Notes under the pieces: generated by a model
Database searches by the model: none
What the model was told of the DNA's origin: nothing
The model's input: the letters and a program-made list of their open reading frames with translations, nothing else
Shown: positions 29,534 through 39,038 of the stretch, in pieces
How the letters are laid out: each line of letters starts with the position of its first letter
Numbering within the stretch: the first letter of the stretch is position 1
Assembly: GCF_018138385.1 (NCBI RefSeq)
Contig: NZ_JAGSIE010000027.1
Coordinates: 1-53,991, forward strand
Reading direction: 5' to 3'
From: Allobacillus saliphilus
GTDB lineage: Bacteria; Bacillota; Bacilli; Bacillales; Alkalibacillaceae
DNA length: 53,991 nt
Position numbers and translations under genes: made by a program

Positions 29534-30424
29534 ATGATTTTAGGTTCACACGTTTCAATGAGCGGAAAGAAAATGTTATTGGCATCCAGTGAAGAAGCAG
29601 TTTCTTATGGATCCAACACATTTATGATTTATACAGGAGCGCCACAAAATACAAGAAGAAAAGCTATTGAGGAATTAAATATTGAGCAAGGCAAAGCTCA
29701 TATGAAAGAGCATGGAATTAATGAAATCATTGTCCATGCCCCTTATATTATTAATATTGCGAACACAACGAAGCCTGAAACCTTTGAATTAGGTGTCAAT
29801 TTTTTACGTAGTGAAATCGAACGGACAGAGGCCCTTGGTGCTAAACAAATTGTCTTACACCCAGGAGCTCACGTCGGAGCTGGAGTTGATGTTGGAATCA
29901 AGCGAATCATCGAAGGATTAAATGAAGTGCTTGAAAAAGATCAATCCGTTCAAATTGCTTTAGAAACAATGGCTGGAAAAGGTTCAGAGTGTGGTCGTAG
30001 CTTTGAAGAACTCGCGAACATTATTGATGGTGTCACACATAATGACCGTTTATCTATTTGCTTTGACACTTGTCACGTTCATGATGCCGGCTATGATATC
30101 GTAAATGATTTAGATGGCGTGTTAAAAGAATTTGATGACATTATCGGCTTAAACCGCTTGAAGGTACTTCATATTAACGACAGTAAGAATGAGAGAGGTG
30201 CAAGAAAAGACCGACATGAGAATATTGGATTCGGTCACATTGGCTTTGAGGCATTGCACCGTGTCATTCATCTTTCAGAATTTAATGAAGTACCTAAAAT
30301 ATTGGAAACACCATATGTGGGTGAAGATAAAAAGAACCGAAAGCCACCTTACAAATTTGAAATTGACATGTTGAAAAACGGTGCTTTCGATGAAGATTTA
30401 AAAGATAAAATTGTTAATCAATAA
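29534..30424 (+). CDS. nfo: Endonuclease IV (Nfo)
   Basis: Nfo is a zinc-dependent AP endonuclease of base excision repair. Metal-binding motifs [30 protein letters not shown] and the [13 protein letters not shown] stretch are intact. I start at ATG 29534 behind GGGGAG, giving 296 residues; the in-frame GTG at 29516 overlaps the cshB stop and would put extra residues before the conserved MILGSHVSM. Probably cotranscribed with cshB. Confidence 0.96.
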   Translation: MILGSHVSMSGKKMLLASSEEAVSYGSNTFMIYTGAPQNTRRKAIEELNIEQGKAHMKEHGINEIIVHAPYIINIANTTKPETFELGVNFLRSEIERTEALGAKQIVLHPGAHVGAGVDVGIKRIIEGLNEVLEKDQSVQIALETMAGKGSECGRSFEELANIIDGVTHNDRLSICFDTCHVHDAGYDIVNDLDGVLKEFDDIIGLNRLKVLHINDSKNERGARKDRHENIGFGHIGFEALHRVIHLSEFNEVPKILETPYVGEDKKNRKPPYKFEIDMLKNGAFDEDLKDKIVNQ

Positions 30425-30431
30425 TGGTAAA

Positions 30432-30704
30432 CTATAACAAGTGATCTAAGTTATACTCTTTAGCTAAACTTTCCAATAGTTTCTTCGCATTATTGGCTTC
30501 TCGACGGCCTATATTTTGTTCAATATAAGAAAATGTTTTCAATCGATCCTTTTCCGAAAAAGGGTCGATTTTTTTTGTGTGGATGAAGTCGAGTAATTCT
30601 TCAGATTGGCTCATAGTAAGCGGAATATTATACCGTTGGCTATATTGAACGATTTCTTTTGGTGAAGTTTGTGCTAACTTCATCCGAACGAGTTGCTTAA
30701 TCAT
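30432..30704 (-). CDS. yqfT: YqfT-like DUF2624 protein
   Basis: This 90-residue protein is all-helical and charged, convergent with nfo and only seven bases from it. It matches the small DUF2624 family found next to nfo in Bacillaceae (MIKQLVRMKL, SQSEELLDFI and NAKKLLESLAKEY stretches). The function is unknown. The ATG is preceded by an AAAGGTTG-type ribosome site. Call by gene order and resemblance. Confidence 0.75.
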   Translation of the reverse strand: MIKQLVRMKLAQTSPKEIVQYSQRYNIPLTMSQSEELLDFIHTKKIDPFSEKDRLKTFSYIEQNIGRREANNAKKLLESLAKEYNLDHLL

Positions 30705-30791
30705 GGGATCAACCTTTCTGTAGTCATTTCATTTATATATATATGTATGAACAACGAGTATGTCTCATGCGAACCAACCCAATTGTGACGA

Positions 30792-30806
30792 AAATAATAA
30801 TTATCA
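30792..30806. promoter_or_regulatory. Fur/PerR-like operator
   Basis: The reverse complement of 30792-30806 reads TGATAATTATTATTT, matching 13 of 15 positions of the 7-1-7 Fur box TGATAATnATTATCA. It lies between yqfT and the membrane-protein gene at 30868, on a very AT-rich stretch, so chance is possible. Confidence 0.35.
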
Positions 30807-30867
30807 TTCATAAAATAACCACTTATACACAGACTAAAGATACGAAATAAAGTGGAGGCATGCAATC

Positions 30868-31290
30868 ATGAAAGATGATCAATATCATAACGAATCAGAA
30901 TACACTTCTAACCAAGATGATTTCACATCAACCAGTCATGTCAATGAACAAAACACAGACTCGAAACAAGAAGTAGAGTCAATAGATAATTACGATACGG
31001 AATTTACTGCGGATGCACCAGCAATCAATCCTCACGAATCAAGTCGTTCAGAAGTAAGGAAATATGATAAAAGAACGAATATGAAAGTACGTGCTCAGCA
31101 CGGATGGGGATGGTTAGCACTTAGCGTAGCGGTGATTTCGTTCTTTATATGGACGATATTTTTCGCAATAATCGGAGCGGTATTAGGCGTATATGCAATC
31201 CGGAAAAACAGTTTGATATTGGGAAATGCAGCCATCGTATTATCAATGTTTGCAGTTATATTTCGATTGATGATCAATCCGATTATTTAA
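30868..31290 (+). CDS. Small membrane protein with acidic N-terminal region
   Basis: The first 80 residues of this 140-residue protein are polar, acidic and probably disordered (many Asn, Gln, Ser, Asp). Two hydrophobic segments follow (about 77-110 and 116-140) with a GWGWLALSVAVISFF start and GAVLGVYAIRKN between them. This resembles DUF4190-type small membrane proteins, but I would not name it further. The ribosome site GTGGAGG is good. A possible Fur-like operator lies 60 bases upstream. Confidence 0.7.
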   Translation: MKDDQYHNESEYTSNQDDFTSTSHVNEQNTDSKQEVESIDNYDTEFTADAPAINPHESSRSEVRKYDKRTNMKVRAQHGWGWLALSVAVISFFIWTIFFAIIGAVLGVYAIRKNSLILGNAAIVLSMFAVIFRLMINPII

Positions 31291-31306
31291 AATTGAAATC
31301 AAGAAA

Positions 31307-31346
31307 AAAGCCGGTAACGAGATACTATTCTCATAACCGGCTTTGT
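31307..31346. terminator. Bidirectional terminator between 31290 and ispG
   Basis: AAAGCCGGT (31307-31315) pairs with ACCGGCTTT (31336-31344), with an inner GAGA/TCTC pairing. It separates convergent genes and can serve both. Confidence 0.85.
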
Positions 31347-31356
31347 CATAGTTGAA

Positions 31357-32469
31357 TTACGTGTTTAGCTTTTGTTTTTCTTCTTCTTGTTTTCGATAAT
31401 GTTCTTCAGCAAGAATATCGATTTCCTTTTTCAATTCTTCGACCATTGTTTCTTCAGGAACTTTACGAACAGTTTTTCCGTGACGGAATAGTAAACCTTC
31501 ACCCCGTGCTCCTGCAATACCTATATCTGCTTCTTTCGCTTCACCTGGCCCGTTTACAGCGCAACCAAGTACAGAAACTTTAATAGGAGCATGGATCTTT
31601 TGAATGTATTCTTCAACTTCGTTCGCAATTGAAATTAAGTCGATTTCGATTCTTCCACAAGTAGGGCATGAAACCAATGTTGCGGCATTTGCAGCTAAGC
31701 CAAATGATTTCAACAATTCTTTCGCTACCTTAACTTCTTGTACAGGGTCAGCACTTAGAGAAATTCGAAGTGTACTTCCGATCCCTTTGTTTAAAATAAC
31801 ACCAAGACCTGCTGCACTTTTTACAGAACCAGCAAAAAATGTACCTGATTCAGTGATACCAAGGTGAAGCGGATACTGAATTTGCTTAGCAGCTTCTTCA
31901 TATGCTTCAATCGCTAAGTTAACATCAGATGCTTTCAATGAAACGACAATGTCGTAGAAGTCTAGATCTTCGAGTATTTTAATATGCTCAAGCGCACTTT
32001 CAACCATTGCTTCTGCTGTAGGGTATCCATATTTCTCTAGCAAGTGTCTTTCTAATGATCCCGCGTTGACTCCAATTCGAATTGGAATTCCTTTTTCTTT
32101 CGCTGCGTTTACGACAGCTTCAACACGTTCTCTTTTACCGATATTACCAGGGTTAATACGGATTTTGTCCGCGCCGCCTTCAATCGCTTTCAGTGCGAGA
32201 CGGTAATCAAAGTGTATATCAACGACAAGCGGTATATTAATTTGCTTCTTGATCTCTGGAAGTGCATTTGCTGCACGTTCATCTGGACATGCAACACGAA
32301 CGATTTGACAACCAGCATCTTCCAACCGGTGAATTTCTGCAACAGTAGCTTCAACGTCGTGTGTTTTTGTTGTCGTCATGGATTGAATAATGACTTCGTC
32401 TGTTCCACCGATGACAACATCTCCTACACGAACAGGTCTCGTATCCTTACGGTGTGTAATAGCAGTCAT
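31357..32469 (-). CDS. ispG: 4-hydroxy-3-methylbut-2-enyl diphosphate synthase IspG
   Basis: IspG makes HMBPP, the substrate of IspH, using a [4Fe-4S] cluster. Cluster ligands are in SCPTCGR (two Cys) and [10 protein letters not shown] (third Cys plus Glu) in the C-terminal domain. The N-terminal TIM barrel starts with IQSMTTTKT. The length of 370 residues is normal for the bacterial form. The ribosome site AAAGGAGAG precedes the ATG. With ispH 3 kb away, the last two MEP steps are both encoded here. Confidence 0.96.
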   Translation of the reverse strand: MTAITHRKDTRPVRVGDVVIGGTDEVIIQSMTTTKTHDVEATVAEIHRLEDAGCQIVRVACPDERAANALPEIKKQINIPLVVDIHFDYRLALKAIEGGADKIRINPGNIGKRERVEAVVNAAKEKGIPIRIGVNAGSLERHLLEKYGYPTAEAMVESALEHIKILEDLDFYDIVVSLKASDVNLAIEAYEEAAKQIQYPLHLGITESGTFFAGSVKSAAGLGVILNKGIGSTLRISLSADPVQEVKVAKELLKSFGLAANAATLVSCPTCGRIEIDLISIANEVEEYIQKIHAPIKVSVLGCAVNGPGEAKEADIGIAGARGEGLLFRHGKTVRKVPEETMVEELKKEIDILAEEHYRKQEEEKQKLNT

Positions 32470-32661
32470 GCTACAACTCTCCTTTAATCTTTAGAAAAAT
32501 AAATATCCAATATAGATAATAACACAAATTCGGTTCCAATTGCCATATTAACACTTGATAAAACGTATTGGTTTCAATATTAGTTTATTTCTACAATATT
32601 ATTATATAAAATAAAGAGAAGAATAAAAATATTTAGTCATGTAGAAATGCGGGGGAGAGAA

Positions 32662-33300
32662 ATGCTTTTAGATCATAATTTTTTCGTGTTTTTAATTCCT
32701 TTTTTAGGGTTGTTTTTCTTGTTTGGTGAGCTTTTTGTAAAAATTAAAGGTGTAGGAGCAATTTTAGGACTTGGATTTATAGCGTATTACTTTTCTTTTT
32801 ATCTGGACTCTTTACAATTACTGATCATTACTGCAGTTTTCTTGGTAGGACTTGGGTTAGTAGTCTTAGACGGAAAGTTAATTAATGATGGTACATTGGG
32901 TGTTATTGGTTTATTACTGATGATTTTTATAATCGGTTATACTGCACCAGGTTGGATAGCATCTTTTTATAGTTCTGCGGGTGTTTTATTAGGTAGTTTA
33001 AGTAGCTTGTTTTTATTAAAAGTATTTCCGAAAAGGAATATGTGGTCAAAAATTGCTTTGAAAGATCAGCTGACGAGTGAAGCGGGGTACAATTCATTAA
33101 ATGACGAATATAAAAGCTTGCTCGGAGAAAGAGGCATTACAAAAACGGTTTTGCGACCGACGGGAACGATTGTAGTAAATGAAGAAAAATACAGTGCAGT
33201 TTCTGAAGGAAAGTGGATTGAAATGGATAAAAAGGTTGAGATTGTGCAAATTGAGGGAACAAGGATTGTAGTTAAAGAGGTCGACCGATCTACAGAATAA
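32662..33300 (+). CDS. NfeD family membrane protein
   Basis: Four or so membrane segments (residues 5-130) are followed by a soluble OB-fold domain (about 150-210; ERGITKTVLRPTGTIVVNEEKYSA), the NfeD architecture. I start at ATG 32662 behind GGGGGAG, giving 212 residues; ATG 32647 precedes the ribosome site. NfeD proteins usually pair with a flotillin (FloA) or a membrane protease; no partner gene is adjacent, so the partner must be elsewhere. Confidence 0.85.
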   Translation: MLLDHNFFVFLIPFLGLFFLFGELFVKIKGVGAILGLGFIAYYFSFYLDSLQLLIITAVFLVGLGLVVLDGKLINDGTLGVIGLLLMIFIIGYTAPGWIASFYSSAGVLLGSLSSLFLLKVFPKRNMWSKIALKDQLTSEAGYNSLNDEYKSLLGERGITKTVLRPTGTIVVNEEKYSAVSEGKWIEMDKKVEIVQIEGTRIVVKEVDRSTE

Positions 33301-33416
33301 TTTACCATTATTCTCGATTGTAAAGATTGTGTAAATTTTTCACCTTAACCGTTTACAATAAACGACTTTGTTCTACATAATGTGAAAGGGTTATTAAATA
33401 AACAGAGGTGAAATCA

Positions 33417-35048
33417 ATGGGAGATGTATCTGTTCAAGAAATGATATTCCTATTCATTGGTGGATTAGGAATTTTTCTATTCGGAATTAAATATATGGGG
33501 GATGGCCTCCAAAAGTCCGCCGGCGATAAACTAAGAGAAATTTTAGATCGCTTTACAACGAACCCATTTATGGGAGTTCTCGCCGGTATAGTCGTTACCG
33601 TATTAATACAAACGAGTACAGGAACAACTGTGTTAACGATTGGTTTGGTTAACGCGGGATTTATGACCCTTAGACAGGCAATAGGAGTCATTATGGGGGC
33701 TAATATCGGTACAACGGTCACTGCGTTCATTATCGGTATTGATATCTCTGCATATGCACTTCCGATAATTGCAGTAGGTACATTATTACTATTTTTCTTT
33801 AAAAATAATCGGATTAATTATTTGGGACAAGTTTTCTTTGGTTTTGGTGCGTTGTTTTATGGTCTCGAACTAATGGGTGAAGGTATGAAACCACTTCGAA
33901 CTTTAGATACCTTCCAAGAATTAACTGTTTCGATGAGTGAAATACCACTACTAGGAGTGTTAGTCGGAACAATCTTTACAGTCATCGTGCAAAGTTCTTC
34001 TGCAACGATCGGTATTTTACAATCGTTACATGCAGAAGGCGCGATTGAGTTAGCAGCTGCATTACCTGTATTGTTTGGTGACAACATCGGTACTACCATT
34101 ACAGCAGTTATTGCAGCAATTGGTGCCAGTGTAGCAGCTAAACGAGCGGCCGCAACGCATGTTATTTTTAACCTAGTCGGGGCAATACTCTTTTTAATAA
34201 TTTTGGCTCCATTTACAAGCTTAATCTCTTGGATGCAAGAAGTGCTGGCATTGGAACCGAAAATGACCATCGCATTTGCCCACGGTACGTTTAATATTAC
34301 GAATACGATTATTCAGTTTCCGTTCATCGCTTTATTAGCTGTGCTTGTAACGAAAATTGTTCCTGGTGAGGATCAAGTCATTGATTATAAACCAAAACAC
34401 TTGGATCCGATATTTATTGCACAATCACCTTCTGTAGCGATTAACCAAGCGAAACAAGAAACGTTGCGTATGGGCGAACTAGCTGTACAAGGATTGCAAG
34501 AGACAAGAGACTACGTGAATACAAACAGTGGAAAACACTCAGAGATGGCTTATCAATTCGAACACGCGATTAATGACTTGGATAAGAAGATCACGAACTA
34601 TCTTGTACAAATTTCTAGTGCATCGATTACTGAAGCGGATAGTACGTTACACTCCAGTATCGTGAATATTGTCCGCGATATCGAACGGATAGGGGACCAC
34701 TTTGAAAACGTTCTTGAGCTAAATGAGTATAAACTCACGAATAAAGTCATTATTACTGAAGATGCGATGCAAGACTTAAATGAAATGCTCAATTTAACTA
34801 TTTCAACAGTTTCACAAGCTTTGGAAGCATTCGAAACAATGGACGTCGAACTAGCCGATGCTGTAATGGCGAAAGAAAATGAAATTGACAATATGGAAAA
34901 AGTTTATCGAAAAAATCATATTTTACGTCTGAATAAAGGCATATGTAATGGAACAGCAGGGATTGTATTCGTCGATATGATTAGTAACTTAGAACGAATT
35001 GGAGATCATGCATCAAACGTAGCGCAAGAAGTTAAAAACAATCATTAA
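33417..35048 (+). CDS. Na/phosphate cotransporter family protein with PhoU-like tail
   Basis: This is a Na/Pi-cotransporter II-type membrane protein. The two inverted QSS-type repeats are visible as LIQTSTGTTVL (near residue 64) and VIVQSSSATIGIL (near 188), in about eight membrane segments up to residue 310. The C-terminal 200 residues form a PhoU-like helical domain (DIERIGDHFENVLEL, NLERIGDHASNVAQE). I start at ATG 33417 behind GAGGTG, giving 543 residues. It likely imports phosphate with sodium. A terminator follows. Confidence 0.9.
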   Translation: MGDVSVQEMIFLFIGGLGIFLFGIKYMGDGLQKSAGDKLREILDRFTTNPFMGVLAGIVVTVLIQTSTGTTVLTIGLVNAGFMTLRQAIGVIMGANIGTTVTAFIIGIDISAYALPIIAVGTLLLFFFKNNRINYLGQVFFGFGALFYGLELMGEGMKPLRTLDTFQELTVSMSEIPLLGVLVGTIFTVIVQSSSATIGILQSLHAEGAIELAAALPVLFGDNIGTTITAVIAAIGASVAAKRAAATHVIFNLVGAILFLIILAPFTSLISWMQEVLALEPKMTIAFAHGTFNITNTIIQFPFIALLAVLVTKIVPGEDQVIDYKPKHLDPIFIAQSPSVAINQAKQETLRMGELAVQGLQETRDYVNTNSGKHSEMAYQFEHAINDLDKKITNYLVQISSASITEADSTLHSSIVNIVRDIERIGDHFENVLELNEYKLTNKVIITEDAMQDLNEMLNLTISTVSQALEAFETMDVELADAVMAKENEIDNMEKVYRKNHILRLNKGICNGTAGIVFVDMISNLERIGDHASNVAQEVKNNH

Positions 35049-35355
35049 TAAATATTTATTATAACCGCTTTCTAACATAGAGAGCGGTTATAATTTTCAT
35101 AAGTTTTGGCAAGTTATTGGATGTAGATTAACGGTTCTAAATGGCTGGTTTGACAAGTTTTGTTCTATTTTTAACCTTTTTATATCATCCAATAAAATTT
35201 TAAAAGAAAACTTTATGGAGATAGGATTGACAATCATGAAGGAACATGATAAATTATATTTCGTCGTCGAAAATTGCGAAGTGAACGAAATAAGATAGAC
35301 GAACACGGAGCATATTAAGCAAAGCGTGTACCACGTAAAAATTACTTTATTATAT
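35049..35355 (+). other. Gap before the tRNA cluster
   Basis: It holds a hairpin at 35061-35092 (ATAACCGCT paired with AGCGGTTAT) that probably ends the phosphate-transporter transcript, and the tRNA promoter at 35227. A 20-codon ORF at 35236 has no ribosome site and is not called. Confidence 0.6.
35227..35255 (+). promoter_or_regulatory. Promoter of the tRNA cluster
   Basis: A perfect TTGACA (35227-35232), a 17-base spacer and TAAATT (35250-35255). The tRNA transcript would start near 35262, about 95 bases before tRNA-Asn. Confidence 0.6.
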
Positions 35356-35430
35356 TCCAGCGTAGCTCAGTGGTAGAGCAGTTGGCTGTTAACCAATTGG
35401 TCGCAGGTTCGAATCCTGCCGCTGGAGCCA
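35356..35430 (+). tRNA. tRNA-Asn (GTT)
   Basis: Acceptor stem TCCAGCG pairs with CGCTGGA, discriminator G, encoded CCA. The anticodon loop CTGTTAA gives GTT, and the T-loop TTCGAAT is standard. First of five tRNAs. Confidence 0.96.
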
Positions 35431-35433
35431 TAT

Positions 35434-35507
35434 GGCGGCGTAGCTCAGCTGGCGAGAGCGTACGGTTCATACCCGTAAGGTCGTGGGTTCGACTCCCTCC
35501 GCCGCTA
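35434..35507 (+). tRNA. tRNA-Met (CAT), elongator
   Basis: The sequence closely resembles Bacillus elongator tRNA-Met: GGCGGCG acceptor with a G1-U72 pair, anticodon loop TTCATAC, and no encoded CCA. The T-stem (GTGGG/CCCTC) contains a T-T mismatch at its second pair, which is unusual. Confidence 0.93.
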
Positions 35508-35535
35508 TTTTTTATGAATTAAACATTTTACATAT

Positions 35536-35612
35536 GGCGGTCGTGGCGAAGTGGTTAACGCACCGGATTGTGGCTCCGGCATTCGTGGGTTCGATTCCCA
35601 CCGGTCGCCCCA
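35536..35612 (+). tRNA. tRNA-His (GTG)
   Basis: The anticodon loop contains GTG in TTGTGGC. The extra 5' G (G-1) opposite the C discriminator, typical of tRNA-His, is present, and CCA is encoded. Confidence 0.95.
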
Positions 35613-35623
35613 TTAAATACTTA

Positions 35624-35700
35624 GGACCCTTAGCTCAGCTGGTTAGAGCTATCGGCTCATAACCGATCGGTCGCAGGTTCGAGTCCTGCAGGGTCCACCA
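35624..35700 (+). tRNA. tRNA-Ile2 (CAT, lysidine-modified)
   Basis: The anticodon is CAT in loop CTCATAA. The body (GGACCCT acceptor with AGGGTCC, discriminator A) resembles Bacillus tRNA-Ile2, in which TilS converts C34 to lysidine to read AUA, not initiator or elongator Met. CCA is encoded. Confidence 0.88.
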
Positions 35701-35710
35701 TTTACTCTTC

Positions 35711-35803
35711 GGAGGAGTACCCAAGTTCGGCTGAAGGGAGCGGTCTTGAAAACCGCCAGGGGCTTTGCGGCCCGCGGGGGTTCGAATCCCTCCTCCTCCG
35801 CCA
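35711..35803 (+). tRNA. tRNA-Ser (TGA)
   Basis: A class II tRNA with a long variable arm. The anticodon loop CTTGAAA gives TGA, the acceptor GGAGGAG pairs with CTCCTCC, discriminator G, encoded CCA. Last of the cluster. Confidence 0.96.
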
Positions 35804-35818
35804 TACATAAAATAATTA

Positions 35819-35850
35819 CTCTAAAAGTCAGACGACTTTTAGAGTTTTTG
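35819..35850 (+). terminator. Terminator after the tRNA cluster
   Basis: CTCTAAAAGTC (35819-35829) pairs with GACTTTTAGAG (35834-35844) around a four-base loop, followed by a T-run. Confidence 0.92.
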
Positions 35851-35981
35851 TTTTTTAACATGAATATAAGCTATTATGCGAGGAAATTTTATAAATAATA
35901 TTATTAATCATATCTATTTATTTCGGGTTACTAAATTGTTATACTGATACTTAATTTGCGAAGATAGAAGGAAGGTTCACC

Positions 35982-37376
35982 ATGACAGATGAAGAAAGAA
36001 GTAAAATCAAAAAAGTTCCCTTGATGATTGCGTTATTATCTGGAGCTTTTGTAGCGATTTTAAATCAAACGTTACTAGGTACGGCGCTACCATATATAAT
36101 GAGGGACTTAGAGATTGATCCAAATTTAGGTCAATGGCTTCAATCAATTTTCATGCTCGTTAATGGGATTATGATTCCTGTTACTGCTTTTTTGATTGAA
36201 CGATTTACAACTCGTGGACTCTTTTTGACAGCAATGGGTCTTTTTGCGTTCGGGTCCTTATTATGTGCGATTGCCCCTAGTTTCGAAATTCTCCTAGTCG
36301 GCCGTGTATTTCAGGCTTCGGGCGCTGGAATTATCATGCCGTTGATGCAAACGATTCTCTTTTTGATCTTTCCGATTGATAAACGAGGAAAAGCGATGGG
36401 GTATTTTGGTTTGATTATCGCTTTTGCACCAGCAATCGGTCCAACGTTATCCGGTTATCTTGTTGAAAATCATCACTGGAGTATTTTGTTTTATATTGTC
36501 TTACCAATAGCGATCTTCGATATGATTGTTGCTTATTTTATTTTAAAGAACATAACGAAACAAACATATCCATCTGTTCATATACCATCAATCATTTTAT
36601 CTACACTTGGATTTGGTGGATTACTTTATGGTTTCAGTGTAGCAGGGGATGCTGGTTGGCTAGCGACAGAAACCGTTATTTCTATATTAGTAGGTTCAAT
36701 CACTTTATTCCTTTTCATTCGTTTGCAATTACGAATGGAAACGCCAATCTTGGAGTTTCGAATCTTTAAATTTAAAACATTTACGATTGCGACAGTAATT
36801 GGTATGGTTTCATTTATGTCAATGATCGGCGGAGCAATCATACTGCCAATTTTTATGCAAGATATGCTTGGCTTTTCTCCATTGGAATCAGGTCTCATGT
36901 TAATGCCTGGGGCAGTTTTAATGGGACTAATGAATCCTGTGACAGGAACGTTATTTGATAAGTTTGGACCACGTTGGTTACTGATTATCGGTTCATTGGG
37001 CCTCTTTCTGACAACATTGTTATTTACAAATTTAGACGAGTCGACATCGTTTTTATATTTAACGGTGTCAAATACGTTGCGGATGCTTTCTATTGCGATG
37101 ATTATGATGCCTTCAACAACAGCTGGTCTGAATGTGTTACCTGAGAAATATTTGCCACATGGTACGGCAATGAATAATACGTTCCGTCAAATATCAGGTG
37201 CGGTAGGAACAGCATTGCTCGTTTCCGTTATGACACATCAAATTACACAGAATGCTGGTGTCGCGGGTGAAATTAATGGTGTAGTTGTGTCCTTCTACGT
37301 TGCAGCGATAATCTCTATAATAGGATTTATCTTGTCGTTATTTATCAATAATCAATCTGATCGTGCATCAGTGTAA
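35982..37376 (+). CDS. MFS drug-efflux transporter (DHA2/EmrB-LmrB type)
   Basis: This 464-residue major facilitator has about 14 hydrophobic segments. N-terminal features of the DHA2 family are clear: ILNQTLLGTALPYIMRDL, WLQSIFMLVNGIMIPVTAFLIERF and the motif C region GLIIAFAPAIGPTLSGYL. Family members such as LmrB export lipophilic drugs by proton antiport. The substrate is not deducible. It has its own ribosome site (GAAGGAAGG) and a terminator follows; no regulator gene is adjacent. Confidence 0.88.
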   Translation: MTDEERSKIKKVPLMIALLSGAFVAILNQTLLGTALPYIMRDLEIDPNLGQWLQSIFMLVNGIMIPVTAFLIERFTTRGLFLTAMGLFAFGSLLCAIAPSFEILLVGRVFQASGAGIIMPLMQTILFLIFPIDKRGKAMGYFGLIIAFAPAIGPTLSGYLVENHHWSILFYIVLPIAIFDMIVAYFILKNITKQTYPSVHIPSIILSTLGFGGLLYGFSVAGDAGWLATETVISILVGSITLFLFIRLQLRMETPILEFRIFKFKTFTIATVIGMVSFMSMIGGAIILPIFMQDMLGFSPLESGLMLMPGAVLMGLMNPVTGTLFDKFGPRWLLIIGSLGLFLTTLLFTNLDESTSFLYLTVSNTLRMLSIAMIMMPSTTAGLNVLPEKYLPHGTAMNNTFRQISGAVGTALLVSVMTHQITQNAGVAGEINGVVVSFYVAAIISIIGFILSLFINNQSDRASV

Positions 37377-37697
37377 ACATTTAACAGATCTCTATGAGTT
37401 ATATACTCTATTGGGGTCTGTTTTTGTATTTTTTCCTCATGCGTGCTTTTGGAAAATAATAATAGTTGCTTTGTTTTAAAGATACTGCGAAAAGAGTAGA
37501 GCTGATTATTTAAAAACTACTAATTACAAGACGCATTTTTAAAATAATGTAATTTTTCTTCGTTTCTGCAAAATGACAATTCATTCACAAATATTACAAA
37601 ATAAAGCCATATAACCATCATAGATGTAAGCTTTAGTCAAGAACAGATAGGGTATAATAGTAATTGTGAGATAATATTACTCGATGGGGGGAGAAAT
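37377..37697 (+). other. Gap upstream of cydA: terminator, promoter and possible operator
   Basis: A hairpin (37383-37390 with 37415-37422) and T-run ends the MFS transcript. A perfect TATAAT lies at 37653-37658 without a good -35. Just downstream, AGTAAT/ATTACT arms (37659-37681) flank a TTGTGA half-site, the half-site recognised by the redox repressor Rex. No second TTCACAA half is correctly placed, so Rex control is only a suggestion. Confidence 0.4.
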
Positions 37698-39038
37698 ATG
37701 TTATTTGATGATCCGGTATTTGGAAGTAGAATGCTTACCATGTTGACGCTAAGCTTTCATATTATCTTTGCGACGATTGGTGTTGGCGTACCTTTAATGA
37801 TTATGATTGCACAGTGGATCGGCATAAAACGAAATGATCCTCATTATCTATTAATGGCAAGAAGATGGGCCAAAGGATTTGTTGTAACTGTAGCTGTAGG
37901 TGTAGTTACAGGAACGGCGATTGGCTTGCAATTAAGTCTTCTTTGGCCAAGGTTCATGGAATTAGCCGGGCATGTGATTGCCTTACCTTTATTCATGGAA
38001 GTATTCGCTTTTTTCTTCGAAGCAATATTCTTAGGTATATATCTATATACTTGGGATCGCTTTGAAAACCCTAAAAAACATTTATTATTACTCGTTCCAG
38101 TTGCCATCGGAGCTGCAATGTCAGCATTCTTTATAACAACGGTCAATGCGTTTATGAATATGCCAGAAGGATTTGAAATCGTTAATGGACAATTGACGAG
38201 CGTGAATCCATTGATGGCAATGTTCAACCTTGCGACATGGACAAAAGTGACTCACGTTGTCGCAACTGCGTTCATGACTTCAGCATTTATTCTAGCTTCA
38301 ATCGCGGCCTTTCATTTATTGCGTGGTTCTAAACAAACGTACCATAAAAAAGGGTTACATTTGACGATGAAGGTCGGTTTAGTATTTGCTATCGCATCAG
38401 CATTGCTCGGGGACTTTTCTGGTAAATATTTAGCAGAGCACCAACCAGAGAAGTTAGCGGCAGCAGAATGGCATTTTGAAACAGAAACAGAGGCCCCTCT
38501 AATATACATGGGTATATTGGATGACGATCAAAACGTCCGCTATGCACTGGAGATTCCATATGCATTAAGCATTTTGGCGTTTAATAATCCGTCTGCTGAA
38601 GTGATTGGATTGAATGAATTTCCAGAAGAAGAGCAACCACCTTTGTTTATTCACTATTTCTTTGACATTATGATTACGATTGGCTCATTGATGATTTTCT
38701 TAGGGTTGATCTATGTCATTGGAACGCGGTACAACTGGAATTGGATCCGACAAAAATGGTTTCGTTTTTGTATTTTGCTAGGTGGTCCTTTGTCTATGAT
38801 AGCGATCGAATCAGGATGGTGGCTAGCTGAATTTGGAAGACAGCCATGGATCTTAAGAGGTTTTATGACTGTTGACCAAGCGGCAACACAAAGTGATCAT
38901 GTCGGATTGATGTTCGTTTTGTTTGCGATTCTGTACCTAGTACTAGGTATCGGTGTCGTCGTTGTGCTCACGCGTATGTTTAAACAAAACCCAGTAGAAA
39001 AAGATCTAGCATCATTACAAGGTGGTGAGGGTCGATGA
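37698..39038 (+). CDS. cydA: Cytochrome bd quinol oxidase subunit I (CydA)
   Basis: CydA binds the haems of cytochrome bd, a high-affinity terminal oxidase that reduces oxygen at low tension. Haem-ligand and quinol-site regions are visible: LSFHIIFATIGVG (His21), ALPLFMEVFAFFFEAIFLG, AFFITTVNAFMN and the IAIESGWWLAEFGRQPW block near residue 366. The 446-residue length is that of the short Q-loop form of Firmicutes. The start has a GGGGGGAG ribosome site. The 3' end overlaps cydB by four bases. Confidence 0.95.
   Translation: MLFDDPVFGSRMLTMLTLSFHIIFATIGVGVPLMIMIAQWIGIKRNDPHYLLMARRWAKGFVVTVAVGVVTGTAIGLQLSLLWPRFMELAGHVIALPLFMEVFAFFFEAIFLGIYLYTWDRFENPKKHLLLLVPVAIGAAMSAFFITTVNAFMNMPEGFEIVNGQLTSVNPLMAMFNLATWTKVTHVVATAFMTSAFILASIAAFHLLRGSKQTYHKKGLHLTMKVGLVFAIASALLGDFSGKYLAEHQPEKLAAAEWHFETETEAPLIYMGILDDDQNVRYALEIPYALSILAFNNPSAEVIGLNEFPEEEQPPLFIHYFFDIMITIGSLMIFLGLIYVIGTRYNWNWIRQKWFRFCILLGGPLSMIAIESGWWLAEFGRQPWILRGFMTVDQAATQSDHVGLMFVLFAILYLVLGIGVVVVLTRMFKQNPVEKDLASLQGGEGR

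Noticed and set aside
35236-35298. 20-codon ORF upstream of the tRNA cluster
   Set aside because: No ribosome site, lies in the leader after the tRNA promoter, and matches no known peptide.
35649-35861. Minus-strand ORF of 70 codons across two tRNA genes
   Set aside because: It is the well-known false translation of tRNA sequence (GPCRTRTCDR type) and overlaps tRNA-Ile2 and tRNA-Ser.
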